64,000 nt of DNA from a virus, in the IMG/VR virus record IMGVR_UViG_3300008952_000012, positions 62,001 to 126,000 of that record. One strand, 5' to 3'. Positions within the stretch are counted from its first letter, which is position 1. Each line of letters begins with the position of its first letter. Positions 31,687-40,423 of this stretch are shown here, piece by piece. Both the position numbers and the translations under genes were made by a program. The notes under the pieces were generated by a model. The model had not been told where the DNA came from, did no database searches, and saw only the letters and a program-made list of their open reading frames with translations.

Positions 31687-33708
31687 ATGGCGTATGGAAA
31701 TGACCGGTCGGGACGACACACTCTCGGGAGCAGATCTCGCGCAAAAACAATTGGGCGTCCCGAGTCTTTTTACCCCAGCCCATTCTTTGACGTAGCGCAG
31801 AATTATCTACCAAAGACCATCAAAGAGACCTTTGACTGGTGCCTGTACTACCAACTAACAAACCCACTCATCAGCGCCGTTACTAGCAAGCTGGCAACTT
31901 ACCCAATCACTGACCTTATCTATGAGGATGACAATGAGGGTTTGGTTGAAATGTATCGGGACATGTTCGAGGGGCAGTTTTTGCTTCGGCAGTTCCTCAT
32001 CGAAACAAACCTAGACAGGTACACTTACGGAAACGCTTTTGTGTCCGTCTCGTTCCCGTTCAAAAAGACCCTTAAGTGTAAGCACTGCAGCGCTACAAAG
32101 CCTGCCAAGGATATCAAGTACAAATGGAAGAACTTTAGATTCCACATCACGTGCGACAGTTGCCTCCAGAGCGGCGTAGCCGAGGTCAAGGACGAACACA
32201 TAAAGTCCGCTAAGCAGATCAGGCTTATTCGTTGGAACCCTAAGAGTATTACCGTAAAATACAACGAAGTAACTGGAGCTAGTCAGTACTACTATTCGAT
32301 GCCAAGGCACATGCGTAACGACATTATGCTTGGCAAGCCTTCAATGGTTGAGACCATCCCACAGGTTTTCATAGAGGCGCTCAGGAAAAAGAAGTCGATC
32401 CTCTTAGAAAGCTCCAAACTGTTCCACTGCAAGAGAGCCGCGATTTCCCGTGACCCGTCCGATAGTGGGTGGGGTGCTCCACTAATCCTTCCTGTTTTGA
32501 AAGACATATTTTTCTTGCAGGTTCTCAGAAAAGCACAAGAAGCCGTTGCCCTTGAGCATATTGTCCCCATGAGGGTGATGTTTCCCCAGGTAACCACTGA
32601 CGGAAACAACCCCTACGCCCACGTCAATCTCCAGGACTGGCAGAACGAGGTTGTGGGTCAGATAAAAAAATGGCGGATGGACAATAACCACATACCGGTT
32701 ATGCCCGTTCCTGTTGGCTATCAAATGATTGGTGGGCAGGGGAAGTCGCTCCTTCTCCATCAAGAACTGCGCGTATATAACGACCAAATAATTGCTGGCA
32801 TGGGCGTCCCCACCGGGTTTTTCTATGGTGAGCAGCAGTACTCTGGCGCATCCGTCAACATGCGGGCGCTTGAAAATGAGTTTCTCGGGAACCGTCAGGA
32901 CATGCTCAGGCTTGTAGAGTTTGTAAGAGATCGTGTCTGCGCGTTCTTAGACATGCCGAAAATGACGCTGAAGTTTAAGCCGTTCAAGATGGCTGACGAT
33001 ATTCAGAGAGCGTCGTTCGACATGAATTTGGCCAACGCCGGGATGATTAGTAGGCGCAGCTTCTTGGAGTCTCGTGACTTTAACTTTGACACTGAGCAGG
33101 AGCTTATTCACGAAGAAGGCAAGAAGCTCAATAGAGCCCAACGAGAAGGTATGATTTCCAACGCCGAGTCTCAGGGCGAAGCGATGCTTATCAATACCCG
33201 ATACCAAATCCAGTCCCAAGAGCTTCAAATGGAAGCCCAGCAGCAGCAACAGGCCAGCGGGCTGATGCCACCACAGCAACCCGGCCAACCCGGCCAACAG
33301 GCTGGCCCGCCGCCAGGACCGCCTCAGGAGGGGGCTCCCCCGGAAGCAGCGCAGCAACCGGGGCAAGAGGGTGGTGCCCCGCCGCCCGAGCAGCAACAGG
33401 CAAGCGGTCAGCCGCCGCCTGAGCAAGGGGCACCACTTCCCCCAGAAGCGGGTGTAGACCAAAGCCCTGTCGGCGCAGGAAACACCGGGCAGATGGTTGA
33501 CCTGTTTGCGCAAGCCAAGCGGCTTACGGCGCAGATAAAGAAAATGGCGGAAGTAGATAGATACCGGGCGCTGGCACAGTTACGTGCCAGCAATCCCGAT
33601 ATCTATATGCTTGTAAACAACGCTCTATCTGGTGCTGGCATAAAGACCATGCAGCAGTTACCCGAAAAGCTTCCTCCTAGGGCAAACCCAGACAGGGCAC
33701 AAATTTAG
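31687..33708 (+). CDS. Portal protein with zinc-ribbon insertion and PQ-rich tail
   Basis: 673 residues, ATG 31687 after GGGAG. The core (residues ~30-510) fits a tailed-phage portal: YYQLTNPLISAVTSKLATYP early, a long helical middle, and PTGFFYGEQQYSGASVNMRA, typical of the region before the crown helix. A CxxC/CxxC pair (Cys131, Cys134, Cys156, Cys159) is inserted in the wing region and probably binds zinc. Residues ~510-615 are a Pro/Gln-rich linker, followed by a short helical C-terminus. The portal forms the 12-subunit DNA gate of the head. Capsid, protease and terminase genes lie in the same block. Confidence 0.88.
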   Translation: MAYGNDRSGRHTLGSRSRAKTIGRPESFYPSPFFDVAQNYLPKTIKETFDWCLYYQLTNPLISAVTSKLATYPITDLIYEDDNEGLVEMYRDMFEGQFLLRQFLIETNLDRYTYGNAFVSVSFPFKKTLKCKHCSATKPAKDIKYKWKNFRFHITCDSCLQSGVAEVKDEHIKSAKQIRLIRWNPKSITVKYNEVTGASQYYYSMPRHMRNDIMLGKPSMVETIPQVFIEALRKKKSILLESSKLFHCKRAAISRDPSDSGWGAPLILPVLKDIFFLQVLRKAQEAVALEHIVPMRVMFPQVTTDGNNPYAHVNLQDWQNEVVGQIKKWRMDNNHIPVMPVPVGYQMIGGQGKSLLLHQELRVYNDQIIAGMGVPTGFFYGEQQYSGASVNMRALENEFLGNRQDMLRLVEFVRDRVCAFLDMPKMTLKFKPFKMADDIQRASFDMNLANAGMISRRSFLESRDFNFDTEQELIHEEGKKLNRAQREGMISNAESQGEAMLINTRYQIQSQELQMEAQQQQQASGLMPPQQPGQPGQQAGPPPGPPQEGAPPEAAQQPGQEGGAPPPEQQQASGQPPPEQGAPLPPEAGVDQSPVGAGNTGQMVDLFAQAKRLTAQIKKMAEVDRYRALAQLRASNPDIYMLVNNALSGAGIKTMQQLPEKLPPRANPDRAQI

Positions 33709-33939
33709 CTATGTATTTTGAGTTGCTATCAGTATTGCGGACATCTCGTTGCATCTATCGCACCTACCTCTCTGGTAGAACGATGAAGGATGGTCCTCTT
33801 GTTTGATACAACGAGAACATACCCACGCAACGCAACCTGTATTCTCAATGAAGTGAATACATTCGCCGCAGTTTCTGGGTTCGTTACACCAGATCCCAGC
33901 AACATCACAGGCAATGGCTTTTGGTGCGCGGGTACTCAT
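33709..33939 (-). CDS. Cysteine-rich small zinc-binding protein, antisense to block
   Basis: 76 residues, ATG 33939, weak AGGTAG site. Nine cysteines, several paired (CGEC, CSRC, CDRC), suggest two small zinc knuckles. It runs leftward between the rightward portal and polymerase genes, its stop lying one base past the portal stop. It appears to form a two-gene unit with the 39-residue gene upstream. Function unknown. Reality is supported by the ordered cysteine pairs and by the lack of any good rightward gene in this 445-base gap. Confidence 0.65.
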   Translation of the reverse strand: MSTRAPKAIACDVAGIWCNEPRNCGECIHFIENTGCVAWVCSRCIKQEDHPSSFYQRGRCDRCNEMSAILIATQNT

Positions 33940-33951
33940 TTAGTTAACTAC

Positions 33952-34071
33952 CTAGTTGCAGGGTACGAGTGCGCCATTAACGGCGTTCGCAAACTCCGCG
34001 CACGTACTCAAGTAAACGGTTTTCGTCACAGTTCTTGTGTAAATCCTACTAAGATTTTGTACAAGTTTCAT
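33952..34071 (-). CDS. 39-residue peptide upstream of Cys-rich gene
   Basis: ATG 34071 follows AAAGGAG at good spacing; stop TAG at 33952-33954. The product begins MKLVQNLSRIYTRTVTK and ends GALVPCN, with two cysteines. It lies 39 bases downstream of a candidate promoter and just before the Cys-rich gene. No known family. The strong ribosome site and promoter make it more credible than its length alone would. Confidence 0.55.
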   Translation of the reverse strand: MKLVQNLSRIYTRTVTKTVYLSTCAEFANAVNGALVPCN

Positions 34072-34110
34072 ATCGCTTCTCCTTTTTGTTTAGGGCAGTA
34101 TTACCCATAA

Positions 34111-34120
34111 TTCTTATACC
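34111..34120 (-). promoter_or_regulatory. Candidate leftward promoter motif
   Basis: Minus-strand reading GGTATAAGAA, preceded by CGTATTA, 39 bases upstream of the start at 34071. It sits in the short divergent gap between the leftward mini-operon and the rightward RNA polymerase gene (start 34154). Confidence 0.5.
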
Positions 34121-34153
34121 TAATACGGAGGCCGGGTTAGCACGGAGGAATAA

Positions 34154-37100
34154 ATGTCTAATATTCTAGATCCCCAGAGGGTGATGCAAGCCCTCGAAGA
34201 CGGGACCGTAGAGCAAATAAGTAGCTTCTTCCCACTGGAAGGTAAGAAGCATGCCTTGGTCGCGAACAAGATCTACTCGGGCGGGGAAGTAGATTTAGAT
34301 GATATTGCAAGCCAGAAGAATGCGAGACTCCGTGGCCGGACATGGGCACAGGGGCTGTATGGCGATTTCACCCTTGTTAACAAGGAAACCGGCAAGCCGG
34401 TTGACTCTGTAAAAAGGCTTAAAATAGCCAGCCTCCCTAAGATCACTAGGCGATACAGTTACATTGTTGATGGGACCGAGTACCAAGTAGACAACCAGTG
34501 GAGACTTAAGTCTGGCGTCTACACGAGAAGAAAGGCCAACGGGGAGCTTGAAAGCCAATTCAATCTAGCTGAGGGGCGCGGGTTCCGAATGGGCTTTGAC
34601 CCAGCTAAGCGGCGATTCCTGGTTACCTACGGGTCCTCTAACGTGCAGCTTCTCCCAGTCCTTCAAGCCCTAGGCGTTTCAGACGAGAAGATTAGAAGCG
34701 TTTGGGGAGACACGCTGTACTCCAGAAGTATGGCGGATAAAAAGCGCGGGGAGGTCGTGAAGCTCGCAAAGGTTCTCTCGCGGGGCGCGACCCCGGCTAA
34801 CGATTCTGAGGCGGCAGAGATTGTTAAAGCCTCTTACGGGGAAACCAAACTCCTCCCGGACACTACTAAGATAACGCTGGGAACATCGTTTTCAGCGGTT
34901 ACGGGTGACGCGCTGCTTGCGACATCATCTAAATTATTAGGTGTTAATAAGGGCGAGCAGGAAGTCGATAACCGCGATTCGTTACGCTTCAAGGAACTTT
35001 GGTCGATCAATGACCACATCCCAGAACGAATTCAAAACTCACAGCGAAGAATTAAGTACAAGCTGGGCAATAACATCGATAGGAAAGACAGCGTCCGATC
35101 CATTATTACGTCTGACATCTTTAACATACCCATTAAGACTTTTTTCACGTCTACGAGCCTTTCGCAGCAGACATCGCAAGTAAACCCAGTAGACATGATG
35201 GGCGGGTTCCTTAGGACCACCATTATGGGACAGGGTGGGATTATGAGCGAGAACGCTGTGTCTGAAGACGCTAAGCTCATTGACTCCAGCTACCTTGGGT
35301 TCATAGACCCCGTACATACCCCAGAAGGAAAAAGGTCTGGGATAAGCGGTCACTTAGCTTTGGGTGTGGAGAAGCACGGCACAACCCCTAAGATTCAGGT
35401 ATACGATGTTGCGGCAAAGAAGTTTGCCTCCAAGAGCCCGGGCGAGCTTGTGGGGAAGGCCGTAGCTTTCCCTGATCAGTATTCTTTTTCCGGCAAGGCC
35501 CCAAAAGCTCTTGAGGACATGATCACCGTCGTAAAAAAAGACGGTGGTGACCCGGAGAAGGTTCTCCCTTCTGAGGTTGATTTCATAGTCAAAACGCCCA
35601 AGCAGTTATTCTCCATAACTTCTAATCTTGTCCCGTTTCTACCGTCTGATCAAGCTAACCGCGCAGGGATGGCCACAAGACACCTTGAGCAAGCCATCTC
35701 CCTCAAAGACCGGGAAGAGCCACTGGTTCAGGTTACGTCTGGAAATCCCAGTGAGAAGTACGGCACCTGGGAAAAGATCGTGGGGTCCTTCACCAGCCAC
35801 ACAAGCCGCGTTTCCGGTACGGTGGAGACCGTTGGGAAGAACAAAGTTGTCATCAAGGCCGCCAACGGGGAAAAGCATGTGGTGCCCCTTTATGAGAACT
35901 TCCCCCTCAACGATAAAAAGGCATTCATATCGAGCACCCCAACTGTGGCCAAGGGCGACAAGGTAAAGGTCGGCCAATCCGTAGCCGACACTAACTTCAC
36001 GAAGAACGGGACCCTAGCCATGGGCACAAATCTTCGTGTTGGGTATCTTCCGTATAAAGGGCTGGTTTTCGAGGACGGTATCGTAATCAGCGAAGGCGCT
36101 TCCAAGAAGCTGACCAGCGAGCATCTCCACAAGAATAGGGCATATGTAGAGAAGTCTATGGCCGTGGGCCTAAAGAAGTTTAGAGCGAACTTCCCGGGAT
36201 ACGTGACTGAAGAGAACGCCACAAAGCTTGACGAGGACGGGGTTATTAAAAAAGGTCAAAAAGTTGACCCCGGCGACGTATTAATGACGGTTTTACAGAA
36301 AACCGAGCCGTCAAAAGAGCAGATACTTCTTAAAGGCATCCATAAGTCACTCATAAGGCCGTACAAGAACAAGTCCGTTACGTGGGACAAACCGTATACT
36401 GGTGTTGTCACTGACGTGGTTCGTAATGGTCGGGAGATCGTTGCCTACGTCAAGACAGAAGAGTCTGCTGACGTTGGGGATAAGCTTACCGGTAGGCACG
36501 GCAATAAGGGCGTTATTACGGCGGTGATACCGGACGAGGAGATGCCTAAAGATGCCGAGGGCAACCCCATTCAACTTATTCTCAACCCCTCCGGTGTCCC
36601 AGGAAGGATCAACCTCGGGCAGGTTTTGGAGACCAGTCTCGGGAAAGTCGCTAAAAAGCGCGGAGAGCCCTATGCCGTTGAAAATTTCCAAGCTAACGAC
36701 GGTAAGAAGATTGTTACCGTACGCGAGCATAAACGTAAGATTAAGACTACCGGCGGGGACACTAAAGAGATCACGGTTAAAGAGCATAAGCGTGAGCTTG
36801 GGTACCAGGAAAGAGTTAAACAGATTCTATCTGAAGAGGGTGTCTCTGAAACGACTGAACTGTTTGACCCTGAGACCGGTAAGAGTTTGGGGGAGGTGTT
36901 GGTTGGGCAACACTACACGCTGAAACTCATGCATCAGGTCGATAAGAAGCTCAGATCCCGGGCTCACGGCTACGGCCACGACTACGATGCTAACTTGGTG
37001 CCAAAGGGCGGAGGCACGTCAGGGGCTGCCCAGAGATTCGGTGAGCTAGGCCTGTATGCGATGCTTGCCCACGGCGCGACATCGAATATTCGAGAGGCGC

Positions 37101-40100
37101 TAACGTATAAAAGCGATAAGGCGCAAGACGAGGTCTGGACAGCTATTCAGACCGGATCGATTCTCCCCGCCCCAAAACCCTCCTTTGCGTACGAAAAATT
37201 CCTTGCTTACATGCAGGCCCTAGGCCTCAACGTAGAGAAGGAGGGTAACGGTTTAATTGTTAGCCCCCTTACGGATAAGCAGATCCGATCTGCCTCGAAC
37301 GGAGAGATAAAGGACGGGAGTAAAGTAATCCGTGGAAAGGATTTAAAGCCTGAAAAGGACGGATTGTTTGACGAGACCATCACTGGCGGACCCGGGGGTA
37401 AGCACTGGTCTCACATCGCACTAGGGATGACCATCCCAAACCCGATGTTCGAAAAGTCAATTCGATCCCTTCTCGGAATAACCGGCAAAGAGTACGACAG
37501 CGTCGTAGCTGGCACGCACGGGTTTAATGAGAACCGTGAAATCGTTCCCGCTGGCGAGGGGGTAGCCTCCGGCCCAGAAGGCTTAGCCAAGGCTCTCGGG
37601 GGCGTGAACGTAGACAAGGATCTCGCAAGTGCGAAAACGGATATCAAAACAGCGAGAAGAAACAACCTCGATAAGCTCAACAAGAAAATTAAATATCTGT
37701 TGATGCTGAAGAAGAACGACCTGTCCCCAGAGGAGGCGTTCACTACATCCGCTGTGCCGGTCTTACCACCAGTATTCAGGCCAATTACAGCCATGGAGGG
37801 CGGTGACCTGAATATTGACGGCACAAACATGCTTTATCGGGACATCGCAATACTTAACCAGAAGGTGAAGGAATCAGCCGGAGTTCTTCCGGACGAGGCC
37901 ATTGCGGCTCTCCGTGGCGACTTGTACGACGCAGTTGATGCGCTGATGGGAGTATCATCACCGTCCGAGTCGGCCACCACAATGGACGGGCAGACGCGAC
38001 CTCCCGGCATTCTTACCATTCTTTCCGGAAGGCAGTCTCCCAAGCAGAGCTTCTTCCACAAGAGGATTCTGGACAGGAAACAAGACATCACCATGCGTTC
38101 GGTGATTGTCCCAAATATGGATCTTCATCTTGACGAGATTGGCTTACCCAAGAAGGGGGCCATGAAGATTTATAGACCGTTCGTGGTCAAAGAGCTTGTC
38201 CGAATGGGGTACACGCCACTTAAGGCCCGTGAGGAGATCGAGAAGAAATCACCTCTGGCCGACAGAGCATTAGAGGTTGCTGTCACTAAGAGGCCAGTGT
38301 TCTTTAAGCGCGACCCGGTGCTTCACAAGTTTGGGATAATGGCATTCAAGCCACGGCTTCATAACGAATCCTCTATCCACATTCACCCGCTTGTTACCGG
38401 CGGTTTCAACGCTGACTTTGACGGTGACACTATGGCGGTGTTTCTTCCGGTTTCCCAGGAGTCTATTGACGAGGCTTACAAACTCCTCCCATCAAAGAAC
38501 CTGTTTAATCCGGCCACCGGGAAAGTTATGTATCAGCCCACGCTTGAGGGTCAGCTAGGGCTGTACCTACTCACGCAAATGGGTAAAAAAACGAACAAAG
38601 CTTTTGGGAGTGACAAGGAAGCAATAGAGGCGGCTAAGTCAGGAAAAACCTCGATGACCGATGTTGTTTCGGTCGGGGGAGTAAAGACAACTGCAGGGAG
38701 ATTACTGTTTAATAACTCACTTCCTAAGAAGGTTAGATCAAACGATATCCTCTCAAACCCCGACATGGTCATGGGCAAGAAAAATCTGCAGAGCGTTCTC
38801 CGGGACGTTGCAACCAAAACCCCGGCTGAGTTCCAGGTGGCTGCGGACAAGATTAAGGACCTGGGGTTTGGTCATGCCTACAACATCGGGTTCTCTTTTG
38901 CTTTGGGGGACTTTGACGCCCTTAGAGACATGCGCACCAAGGCGATGAAGGCAGCAAAAGTTAAAGAAGCCGTAATCCGCAAGCAAGAGCGCATGAAGAT
39001 GATCTCCTCGGAGGCGGCTGATAAGAAGGTCGTAGACCTGTACACGGCAGTGACCCAAGACATGTCCTCAGAGGCAAAGAAGGTCTTGGACAAGAAGGAC
39101 AACAAGCTGAGGCTCATGGAAAAAGCTGGCGTTAAACCGGCGTGGGCCCAATTGCAGCAGATGCTAATCGGACCAATGCTGCTCGAAAACGCCAAAGGGA
39201 GGGTCATACCGGTACCGGTGGATCGGTCCTATTCAGAGGGCTTACGGTCTTCAGACTACTGGGTTGCGTCTTCCGGGGCGCGAAAAGGGCTTATCGAAAA
39301 AGTACAGTCCGTGCAAAAGCCCGGAGCGCTTAACAAGCAGTTGGCCAATACGATGATGTCCTATGTCATAACCGAAAATGACTGTGGAACGACAAAGGGC
39401 ATCGCTTTAGATGCGGCAGACTCTGATCTTGTTGATCGGTTCACAGCCAAGCCCTTAAGCGCGAAGGGGCTCAAGATTTCAGCGAACACGGCGCTTACAC
39501 CAGCGCTGGTCTCTAAGATCAAGAGCGCGAAGGTGTCTAAGATAGTCGTTAAGTCGCCGCTGAAATGTGAATCCAAGAAAGGTCTTTGCTCAAAGTGTTA
39601 CGGAATACAGAGCAACGGACTTCCGATCTCAAAGGGGACAAACATTGGGATTATCGCTGGCACCGCTCTGGGGGAGCGCGGGACGCAGCTTTCAATGAAA
39701 ACGTTCCACACCGGAGGGGTAGCAGGATCTTCCGGCGGGGTGGTCGGCGGAATCGACAGGATCAGCCAGTTGCTGAAGATGCCAGCTACGCTACCCAACG
39801 CTGCTGTTTTGTCACCGGTGTCGGCTACGGTGTCCAGTATCAAAGAGAGCCCCGTTGGCGGTTACGACCTAACAATCGGGAGCGAGGACATTTACGTCCC
39901 AGCCGGTAGAACCTTGAGTATATCCAAGGGGTCAAAGGTCAAAAAGGGGCAGAAGATCTCTAGCGGAATTATCGACCCTAGAGATCTGCTTGAGAAAACG
40001 AACGTAGACACAGTCCAGGCGTACATCGCGGACGAAATAAATAAGGTGTACAAAACAGAGGGGATAAAGCGGCGAAACATAGAGGTGGTAACTAAGGCGA

Positions 40101-40423
40101 TCACCAACCTTGGGAGAGTCGTTAATCCTGGTGGATCAGACTTTATTCGCAATGATTATATATCTACGTCTTACGCGAATGCGTTAAACAGGTCTGGGAA
40201 GCTGAAAGAACCCATCGTTGTTGCGCCGACGCTTCGGGGCATAGAAACTCTTCCCCTTGACCAAACAACGGACTGGGTAGCGAGGCTTCAGTATAGAAAA
40301 TTAAAAGAAACCTTTATACGAGCAGCAAACGAGGGCTGGGAATCTGATATCCATGGGGTTCATCCAACGCCCGGAATAGCTTATTCTGCTGAATTCGGGA
40401 AAGGCGAGGAGGGCCCCTACTAA
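34154..40423 (+). CDS. Single-chain RNA polymerase, fused beta and beta-prime
   Basis: 2089 residues, ATG 34154 after GGAGG. Beta-like half: YIVDGTEYQVDN (~100), DPVHTPEG (385-392), GDKLTGRHGNKG (775-786) and MHQVDKKLRSRAHGYG, then AAQRFGELG (~926-975). Beta-prime-like half from ~1080: SHIALGMTIPNPMFEKS, RSVIVP and GLPKKGAM, then catalytic NADFDGD (1419-1425; Asp1421, 1423, 1425 hold Mg). A bridge-helix region (SSGARKGLIEK) follows, then four zinc cysteines (Cys1744, 1805, 1812, 1815) and trigger-loop block GERGTQLSMKTFHTGG. The beta-prime N-terminal zinc ribbon is absent. Total length is well below E. coli beta plus beta-prime. No alpha, omega or sigma gene is in the window. It lies between portal and spike-like genes, suggesting late expression or virion packaging. 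Confidence 0.95.
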   Translation: MSNILDPQRVMQALEDGTVEQISSFFPLEGKKHALVANKIYSGGEVDLDDIASQKNARLRGRTWAQGLYGDFTLVNKETGKPVDSVKRLKIASLPKITRRYSYIVDGTEYQVDNQWRLKSGVYTRRKANGELESQFNLAEGRGFRMGFDPAKRRFLVTYGSSNVQLLPVLQALGVSDEKIRSVWGDTLYSRSMADKKRGEVVKLAKVLSRGATPANDSEAAEIVKASYGETKLLPDTTKITLGTSFSAVTGDALLATSSKLLGVNKGEQEVDNRDSLRFKELWSINDHIPERIQNSQRRIKYKLGNNIDRKDSVRSIITSDIFNIPIKTFFTSTSLSQQTSQVNPVDMMGGFLRTTIMGQGGIMSENAVSEDAKLIDSSYLGFIDPVHTPEGKRSGISGHLALGVEKHGTTPKIQVYDVAAKKFASKSPGELVGKAVAFPDQYSFSGKAPKALEDMITVVKKDGGDPEKVLPSEVDFIVKTPKQLFSITSNLVPFLPSDQANRAGMATRHLEQAISLKDREEPLVQVTSGNPSEKYGTWEKIVGSFTSHTSRVSGTVETVGKNKVVIKAANGEKHVVPLYENFPLNDKKAFISSTPTVAKGDKVKVGQSVADTNFTKNGTLAMGTNLRVGYLPYKGLVFEDGIVISEGASKKLTSEHLHKNRAYVEKSMAVGLKKFRANFPGYVTEENATKLDEDGVIKKGQKVDPGDVLMTVLQKTEPSKEQILLKGIHKSLIRPYKNKSVTWDKPYTGVVTDVVRNGREIVAYVKTEESADVGDKLTGRHGNKGVITAVIPDEEMPKDAEGNPIQLILNPSGVPGRINLGQVLETSLGKVAKKRGEPYAVENFQANDGKKIVTVREHKRKIKTTGGDTKEITVKEHKRELGYQERVKQILSEEGVSETTELFDPETGKSLGEVLVGQHYTLKLMHQVDKKLRSRAHGYGHDYDANLVPKGGGTSGAAQRFGELGLYAMLAHGATSNIREALTYKSDKAQDEVWTAIQTGSILPAPKPSFAYEKFLAYMQALGLNVEKEGNGLIVSPLTDKQIRSASNGEIKDGSKVIRGKDLKPEKDGLFDETITGGPGGKHWSHIALGMTIPNPMFEKSIRSLLGITGKEYDSVVAGTHGFNENREIVPAGEGVASGPEGLAKALGGVNVDKDLASAKTDIKTARRNNLDKLNKKIKYLLMLKKNDLSPEEAFTTSAVPVLPPVFRPITAMEGGDLNIDGTNMLYRDIAILNQKVKESAGVLPDEAIAALRGDLYDAVDALMGVSSPSESATTMDGQTRPPGILTILSGRQSPKQSFFHKRILDRKQDITMRSVIVPNMDLHLDEIGLPKKGAMKIYRPFVVKELVRMGYTPLKAREEIEKKSPLADRALEVAVTKRPVFFKRDPVLHKFGIMAFKPRLHNESSIHIHPLVTGGFNADFDGDTMAVFLPVSQESIDEAYKLLPSKNLFNPATGKVMYQPTLEGQLGLYLLTQMGKKTNKAFGSDKEAIEAAKSGKTSMTDVVSVGGVKTTAGRLLFNNSLPKKVRSNDILSNPDMVMGKKNLQSVLRDVATKTPAEFQVAADKIKDLGFGHAYNIGFSFALGDFDALRDMRTKAMKAAKVKEAVIRKQERMKMISSEAADKKVVDLYTAVTQDMSSEAKKVLDKKDNKLRLMEKAGVKPAWAQLQQMLIGPMLLENAKGRVIPVPVDRSYSEGLRSSDYWVASSGARKGLIEKVQSVQKPGALNKQLANTMMSYVITENDCGTTKGIALDAADSDLVDRFTAKPLSAKGLKISANTALTPALVSKIKSAKVSKIVVKSPLKCESKKGLCSKCYGIQSNGLPISKGTNIGIIAGTALGERGTQLSMKTFHTGGVAGSSGGVVGGIDRISQLLKMPATLPNAAVLSPVSATVSSIKESPVGGYDLTIGSEDIYVPAGRTLSISKGSKVKKGQKISSGIIDPRDLLEKTNVDTVQAYIADEINKVYKTEGIKRRNIEVVTKAITNLGRVVNPGGSDFIRNDYISTSYANALNRSGKLKEPIVVAPTLRGIETLPLDQTTDWVARLQYRKLKETFIRAANEGWESDIHGVHPTPGIAYSAEFGKGEEGPY

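Noticed and set aside
33790-34110. 106-codon rightward frame between portal and RNA polymerase
   Set aside because: No ribosome site; the opposite strand has two frames with cysteine pairs or a strong ribosome site, and a promoter-like motif.
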